Source: CAZGQY01 sp964528035
GTDB taxonomy: Bacteria; Pseudomonadota; Gammaproteobacteria; Methylococcales; UBA1147
DNA: 28,764 nucleotides
Assembly: GCA_964528035.1 (NCBI GenBank)
Contig: CAZGQY010000033.1
Coordinates: 1 to 28,764 of the forward strand
Direction of reading: 5' to 3'
Shown: piece by piece, positions 25,020 to 28,764 of the stretch
How positions within the stretch are numbered: position 1 is the stretch's first letter
Layout of the letters: each line of letters begins with the position of its first letter
Made by a program: the position numbers and the translations under genes
The notes under the pieces: generated by a model
Databases searched by the model: none
What the model saw: the letters and a program-made list of their open reading frames with translations, nothing else
Told to the model about the DNA's origin: nothing

Positions 25020-25343
25020 CTAACGACGTCTACTGACACGTCGCGAAGTCCGCCTGGAAACCCGGCGTGACTGACCACGAACACTGGCAACACCATAGGC
25101 CGGTCTTGCTGAATAATAACCTCCGACATAGGGTGTTCCGTAGACTACTGGCGCTCCATAAGTGGTCGTTTGAGACACTACAGGTGCGCCATACCCATAG
25201 GATGTGGTGGTAACTGTCTGGGCACATGCAATTCCTGACAGGGTCAATAACAACATTGCAAATAACTGAAAACTGATTTTCCGGGATACGCCACAGGCGC
25301 TCCAACTGTAACCTGAAGGACATTTCTTATGCGATTTACTCAT
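25020..25343 (-). CDS. Small exported Tyr/Gly-rich protein with Arg-rich tail
   Basis: The 107-aa product (ATG at 25343, AGGAG 8 bases upstream) has a signal peptide ending in IACA|QTV. A low-complexity part with repeats of YGAPVV and GYGAP follows, then a basic tail SRRVSRRTSRRVSRRR. No family is recognised with certainty. The tail could bind nucleic acid, lipopolysaccharide or peptidoglycan. It is the first gene of a likely two-gene unit with the DUF2092-like lipoprotein, so the two may act together in the periplasm (inference). Confidence 0.75.
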   Translation of the reverse strand: MSKSHKKCPSGYSWSACGVSRKISFQLFAMLLLTLSGIACAQTVTTTSYGYGAPVVSQTTTYGAPVVYGTPYVGGYYSARPAYGVASVRGQSRRVSRRTSRRVSRRR

Positions 25344-25456
25344 TGATTACTCTCCTGGGGATCGGTACTCGATTCAGTCTGTTAAGGAACTCTCTACCGA
25401 TCCATGCAATGCAGAAAAAAGACTGATCCTATATATTAAGGTAAAATCGCCGAAAA

Positions 25457-26032
25457 TCAACTCAACATAGCGATAATTTCCACTAAAGGCGGAAACAACA
25501 GCATCTTCACCAATTGCAAGCCAACGAGAACGATCATTGGTGACAAATCAATTCCGGATATCGACGGCACCACACCACGAACCATGCCCATCAACGGCTC
25601 ACTAATACTATAAACCAGGGATGTCACTGCATTATAGGCTCCTGGGTTAACCCAGCTAAGAATCACCTGAATCAAAATCGCAAATACAAACACATTGAGC
25701 AATAGCCCGATCAGCTCCATCAGCGCCCACACAAACACTGCGGCAATCGGTACTGCCCCCCCCTTGAGCAGAAAAATAATATATCCGGAAATCATCTGCA
25801 GGATGATCATCAGAACAATCGAGGCCGTATCAATTCGACCAATCGATGGAATTCCCCGGCGCAACATTTTCAGTGGTGGATGAGTTATCTTTACAAGAAA
25901 CTGGGATATTGGATTATAGAAATCTGCATTCGCCCATTGCAGTAAAAAGCGAAGCATTATCGCCAATATATAAAGACTAAAAAAAGTATCAACCAAAAAT
26001 ATTACCGGGTTTGCATAATACGAAGAACCCAT
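25457..26032 (-). CDS. yggT: YggT-family membrane protein
   Basis: The 191-aa inner-membrane protein consists of two YggT repeats (about 1-90 and 95-190), each with the FLxxITxPLLxxLRRxIPSIGxID-like loop: LVKITHPPLKMLRRGIPSIGRID in the first, YSISEPLMGMVRGVVPSISGID in the second. Family members have been linked to osmotic-shock tolerance and cell-division or plastid roles; the precise function is unknown. The ATG at 26032 shares one base with the proC stop (TGATG) and has GGAGG six bases upstream, so it is coupled to proC, as in many Proteobacteria. Confidence 0.9.
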   Translation of the reverse strand: MGSSYYANPVIFLVDTFFSLYILAIMLRFLLQWANADFYNPISQFLVKITHPPLKMLRRGIPSIGRIDTASIVLMIILQMISGYIIFLLKGGAVPIAAVFVWALMELIGLLLNVFVFAILIQVILSWVNPGAYNAVTSLVYSISEPLMGMVRGVVPSISGIDLSPMIVLVGLQLVKMLLFPPLVEIIAMLS

Positions 26033-26859
26033 CACTTTCCTCCAAGTTCATCAGACATTTCAATTGAACGCGCATGGGCCGCTCGCAACGCATCTACGAC
26101 CAATGACTGCATTCCACCATTTTCAAATACATTAATTGCGCGTTCTGTAGTACCACCCGGCGACGTTACCCGACGCCTTAAGTCAGCAGGCGATTCCTCC
26201 ACCTCAAGCGCAACTTTAGCCGCACCAAGCGCGGTTTGTTCGACCAGTACCTGAGCAATTTTTTTGTCCAGCCCCAATTCTTCCGCCGCACGATTCATTG
26301 CTTCCATAAGCAAGAAAAAGTAAGCCGGCCCACTACCGGATAAAGCGGTTACAGCATCTAAATCATCCTCGCGTTCCACCCAGACGACCAAGCCGACAGA
26401 ACGTAGTATTGTCTCTGCAATGTCGCGTTGATCCTCACTAACATAGTTGTTCGCATGCAGGGCTGTTGCGCCGGAACGAACCAGTGCCGGCGTATTAGGC
26501 ATACACCTTATTAGGGAAACCGCGCCACCCATCCAGGATTCAATATCACGTTCCCGAACTCCTGCCGCTATTGAAATGATAATTGGTTTTTTTGCTTGCA
26601 CCACTGCACTCATTTCATTAGCAACGGAATGAATAATTTGTGGCTTTACCGCGAATACCAACACATCTGCATTTTCGGCAACAAATAAATTATTCGCAGC
26701 CAAGTTAATACCGTATTGTTGCTGCAAAGCAAGGAGCTTTGTTTGCTCAAGGTCAAAGACCATAATCTTTTCAGGAGAGCAACCACCATCGACTAATCCA
26801 CCGATCAGCGCAGCGGCCATATTTCCACCACCGACGAACCCGATTATCTGCTGTGTCAT
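26032..26859 (-). CDS. proC: Pyrroline-5-carboxylate reductase
   Basis: The 275-aa enzyme reduces 1-pyrroline-5-carboxylate to proline with NAD(P)H, the last step of proline synthesis. The Rossmann motif IGFVGGGNMAAALIGGL opens the protein. FAVKPQ, CMPNTPALV, TALSGSGPAYFFLLMEAM and RRVTSPGGTTE follow in the family order. The ATG at 26859 has AAGGG 7 bases upstream; a much longer in-frame start (27099) would overlap the divergent gene and precede the Rossmann fold, so it is rejected. It forms an operon with yggT. The usual neighbour yggS is absent. Confidence 0.97.
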   Translation of the reverse strand: MTQQIIGFVGGGNMAAALIGGLVDGGCSPEKIMVFDLEQTKLLALQQQYGINLAANNLFVAENADVLVFAVKPQIIHSVANEMSAVVQAKKPIIISIAAGVRERDIESWMGGAVSLIRCMPNTPALVRSGATALHANNYVSEDQRDIAETILRSVGLVVWVEREDDLDAVTALSGSGPAYFFLLMEAMNRAAEELGLDKKIAQVLVEQTALGAAKVALEVEESPADLRRRVTSPGGTTERAINVFENGGMQSLVVDALRAAHARSIEMSDELGGK

Positions 26860-27012
26860 CCTGTTTACCCTTGTTTTTAATTTCGCTATTCTACAGCAGA
26901 TCCCGGTACTGAGAACAAAAAAGTAACCTCGCTCAGCGTCAAACAAACTCCTTTTGAAACAAAAGTCCCTTACAATGAGGGTAATTTTGGAATACTCAGA
27001 TAAAGTGAACTT

Positions 27013-28005
27013 GTGGTTGAAACGATTTACATAGAACAAAATATTGTCGATCACCCTAGAACCCAAAGCATCTGCGCACGCTTTGCTGGTGCCAGACAAA
27101 TCATCTGCGACCGTTATACCGAAGTCTTTAACCCAAAATCACAAAATTTCCGTCTGCAAAAAGCTCAGCCCTCTCTAATTCTGGCGAAAAAACACAACAA
27201 CCTGGTCTTAAAGACTCCGCCTGGCTACGGATTGGGGGCCACAGAAAATTACTATTTTTCGCACATGTTAAATTGTTTGTATGATTGTAGGTATTGCTTC
27301 CTCCAGGGGATGTACAACTCAGCAAATTATGTTGTTTTCGTCAACTTCGAGGACTTTGCAGAAAATATCACGAGTCTCTCACAAGCCACACCGGACAAAG
27401 AAATTCATTTTTTCTCCGGTTACGACTGCGATAGCCTGGCATTTGACCCTGTCACTCAATTCGCAAACTGTTTTCTCGATACTTTCCAGAATCTGTCAAA
27501 CGCCTGGCTGGAACTGCGCACAAAAAGCACGCAAATCCGCTCATTGCTTTCCAGACCGGTGATTAAAAACTGTATCGTTGCTTACAGTTTTACACCAGCT
27601 GAAGTATCAACCGCATTGGAACACAAGGTTCCTGCATACAAACGCAGACTGGAAGCCTTACGCAAACTCTCAGACCAAGGGTGGAATATTGGACTCAGAT
27701 TTGACCCATTGATCTATCAGGAAAATTACCAGGATCAATATCGCCGCTTATTTCGTGATGTATTCGCGGATATTGATGTTTCACGAATTCATTCAGTCAG
27801 CTTTGGAAACTTTCGCCTGCCTAAAAAATTCTTTGGCAAAATAACCCGCCTTTATCCCGACGAAAAATTATTTGCTGGGCCTTTAAAATCCTCTAAAGGG
27901 CTAGTCTCCTATAATACATCTCTGGAATCTGAAATGATGGAATTTTGTTCCAGAGAACTGCTCAACTACATCCCCAAAACAGCCTTGTTTCCATGCACAA
28001 ACTAA
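27013..28005 (+). CDS. Radical SAM protein of the spore photoproduct lyase-like family
   Basis: The 330-aa protein has the radical SAM cysteines C88-x3-C92-x2-C95 in MLNCLYDCRYCFLQGMY, plus KAQNFRLQK-like and GYGLGATENYYFSHM signatures of the SPL-like family. In Bacillus the founding member repairs the spore photoproduct in DNA; non-spore-forming Gammaproteobacteria carry relatives of unknown but possibly DNA-repair function. The GTG at 27013 gives the family-typical start VETIYIEQNIVDHPRT. It is divergent from proC across about 150 bases and overlaps the next gene by 13 bases. Confidence 0.85.
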   Translation: MVETIYIEQNIVDHPRTQSICARFAGARQIICDRYTEVFNPKSQNFRLQKAQPSLILAKKHNNLVLKTPPGYGLGATENYYFSHMLNCLYDCRYCFLQGMYNSANYVVFVNFEDFAENITSLSQATPDKEIHFFSGYDCDSLAFDPVTQFANCFLDTFQNLSNAWLELRTKSTQIRSLLSRPVIKNCIVAYSFTPAEVSTALEHKVPAYKRRLEALRKLSDQGWNIGLRFDPLIYQENYQDQYRRLFRDVFADIDVSRIHSVSFGNFRLPKKFFGKITRLYPDEKLFAGPLKSSKGLVSYNTSLESEMMEFCSRELLNYIPKTALFPCTN

Positions 28006-28709
28006 AGCGCAATATCCTGGTTACCGGCGTCAGTTCAGGGATTGGCCATTCAATCGCAACTAAACTGATCGCAGAGGGCCATACAATTATTGGAATCTCT
28101 CGTCGTGCCAGTAAAGCTGATTTAGATTCGGACAGATATTACGGTTTTGATATCGATCTATCCCGGCTGGACGTTCTCGAAAGTCATTTGCAAAAATTAA
28201 CTGCCAAACATCCTGGAATCGACGCAGCAGTACTCTGCGCTGGTATTGGGCAATTTGGTTCTCTAGAGGAATTTTCCTATAATCAAATACGTTCAATGAT
28301 CGATCTGAACTTCACCAGTCAGGCCTTTATCGCCAAAGCGATCGTCGCGACGCTAAAACGCAAAAAAAAAGGCGACATGATTTTTATGGGATCCGAAGCT
28401 GCACTTAAAGGAAGCCGAAAGGGGACGATTTATTGTGCAAGCAAATTTGCCCTTCGAGGATTTACCCAGGCACTGCGCGAAGAGTGCGCAAAAAGCAATG
28501 TTCGGGTCACATTAATCAATCCTGGAATGGTCAAAACCCATTTTTTCGACTCATTGGGATTTACCCACGGTGACGCAAACACCGATGCTATAGAACCTGA
28601 AGACATTGCACAATTGGTGAGTGAACTTCTAAAAACCAGGCAGGGTACCATTATCGATGAAATAAACCTGAGTCCGGCAAATAAAGTCATTAAATTTACT
28701 TCAACATAA
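27993..28709 (+). CDS. Short-chain dehydrogenase/reductase (SDR)
   Basis: The 238-aa cytoplasmic oxidoreductase has the nucleotide-binding motif TGVSSGIG (11-18), CAGIG in the NAG position, and the catalytic tetrad N105, S134, Y147 and K151 (YCASK). RR at 37-38 after the second strand suggests NADPH use (inference). The substrate is unknown. The ATG at 27993 lies inside the end of the radical SAM gene, a 13-base overlap, so the two are translationally coupled and probably act in one pathway or repair response. A longer start at 27945 is deep inside the upstream gene and rejected. Confidence 0.88.
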   Translation: MHKLKRNILVTGVSSGIGHSIATKLIAEGHTIIGISRRASKADLDSDRYYGFDIDLSRLDVLESHLQKLTAKHPGIDAAVLCAGIGQFGSLEEFSYNQIRSMIDLNFTSQAFIAKAIVATLKRKKKGDMIFMGSEAALKGSRKGTIYCASKFALRGFTQALREECAKSNVRVTLINPGMVKTHFFDSLGFTHGDANTDAIEPEDIAQLVSELLKTRQGTIIDEINLSPANKVIKFTST

Positions 28710-28764
28710 ACTAGTACTCCGTCACACTTGTATTGACGATTATTTAAAGTAATATATTAAGTTT

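Overview
The window looks like a gammaproteobacterial chromosome segment of moderate GC. This rests on a type I DAHP synthase, a thiazole synthase followed by trmB, a proC-yggT pair, lipobox-type lipoproteins and OprB / OprO-P type outer-membrane porins. I found no tRNA, rRNA or CRISPR array.

Layout. (1) 1-2.9 kb is housekeeping on the + strand: DAHP synthase (cut at its 5' end by a perfect 32-bp fold-back inverted repeat that looks like a contig-end artefact), a ThiS-ThiG fusion and TrmB. (2) 2.9-8.5 kb holds a bacterial dynamin-like GTPase (-), a tandem pair of paralogous small lipoproteins (+), an SGNH-type membrane-anchored hydrolase (-) and a SAM methyltransferase (-). (3) 9.0-13.1 kb holds a large MscS-type mechanosensitive channel (+) and an OprB-type carbohydrate porin (-), facing each other. 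(4) 13.3-24.1 kb is an accessory and decay zone. It has two copies of a 146-bp miniature inverted-repeat element with 5'-GTAA ends and 8-bp target duplications, a yefM-yoeB toxin-antitoxin pair with a palindromic operator, an attC-like imperfect hairpin and a DUF433/porin chimera behind an in-frame stop. It also has a truncated metallo-beta-lactamase-fold gene, decayed copies of three genes that occur in fuller form further left, a PAS-GGDEF-EAL protein, a second SGNH protein, an OafA-type acyltransferase with its own SGNH domain and a nested palindromic element. (5) 24.1-28.7 kb is orderly again: a DUF2092-like lipoprotein plus a small Arg-tailed exported protein, proC-yggT (-), and a divergent radical SAM (spore-photolyase-like) plus SDR pair (+).

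How it fits together. The three acyl-ester type genes (two SGNH proteins and the OafA/SGNH acyltransferase), with the nearby methyltransferase, suggest modification of a surface glycan; this is inference. The main structural result is the set of remnants: an SGNH-gene tail (about 17.4 kb), an OprB piece (about 19.8 kb) and an OprO/P-porin piece (about 23.6 kb) occur in the same left-to-right order as their fuller relatives at 6.1, 11.8 and 14.8 kb. This would fit an old segmental duplication, since eroded and invaded by miniature elements, with the OprB piece inverted. No clearly new defence or biosynthetic system is visible. The best candidates for novelty are the miniature element family, the DUF433-porin chimera, and the small paired lipoprotein and exported-protein genes of unknown function.
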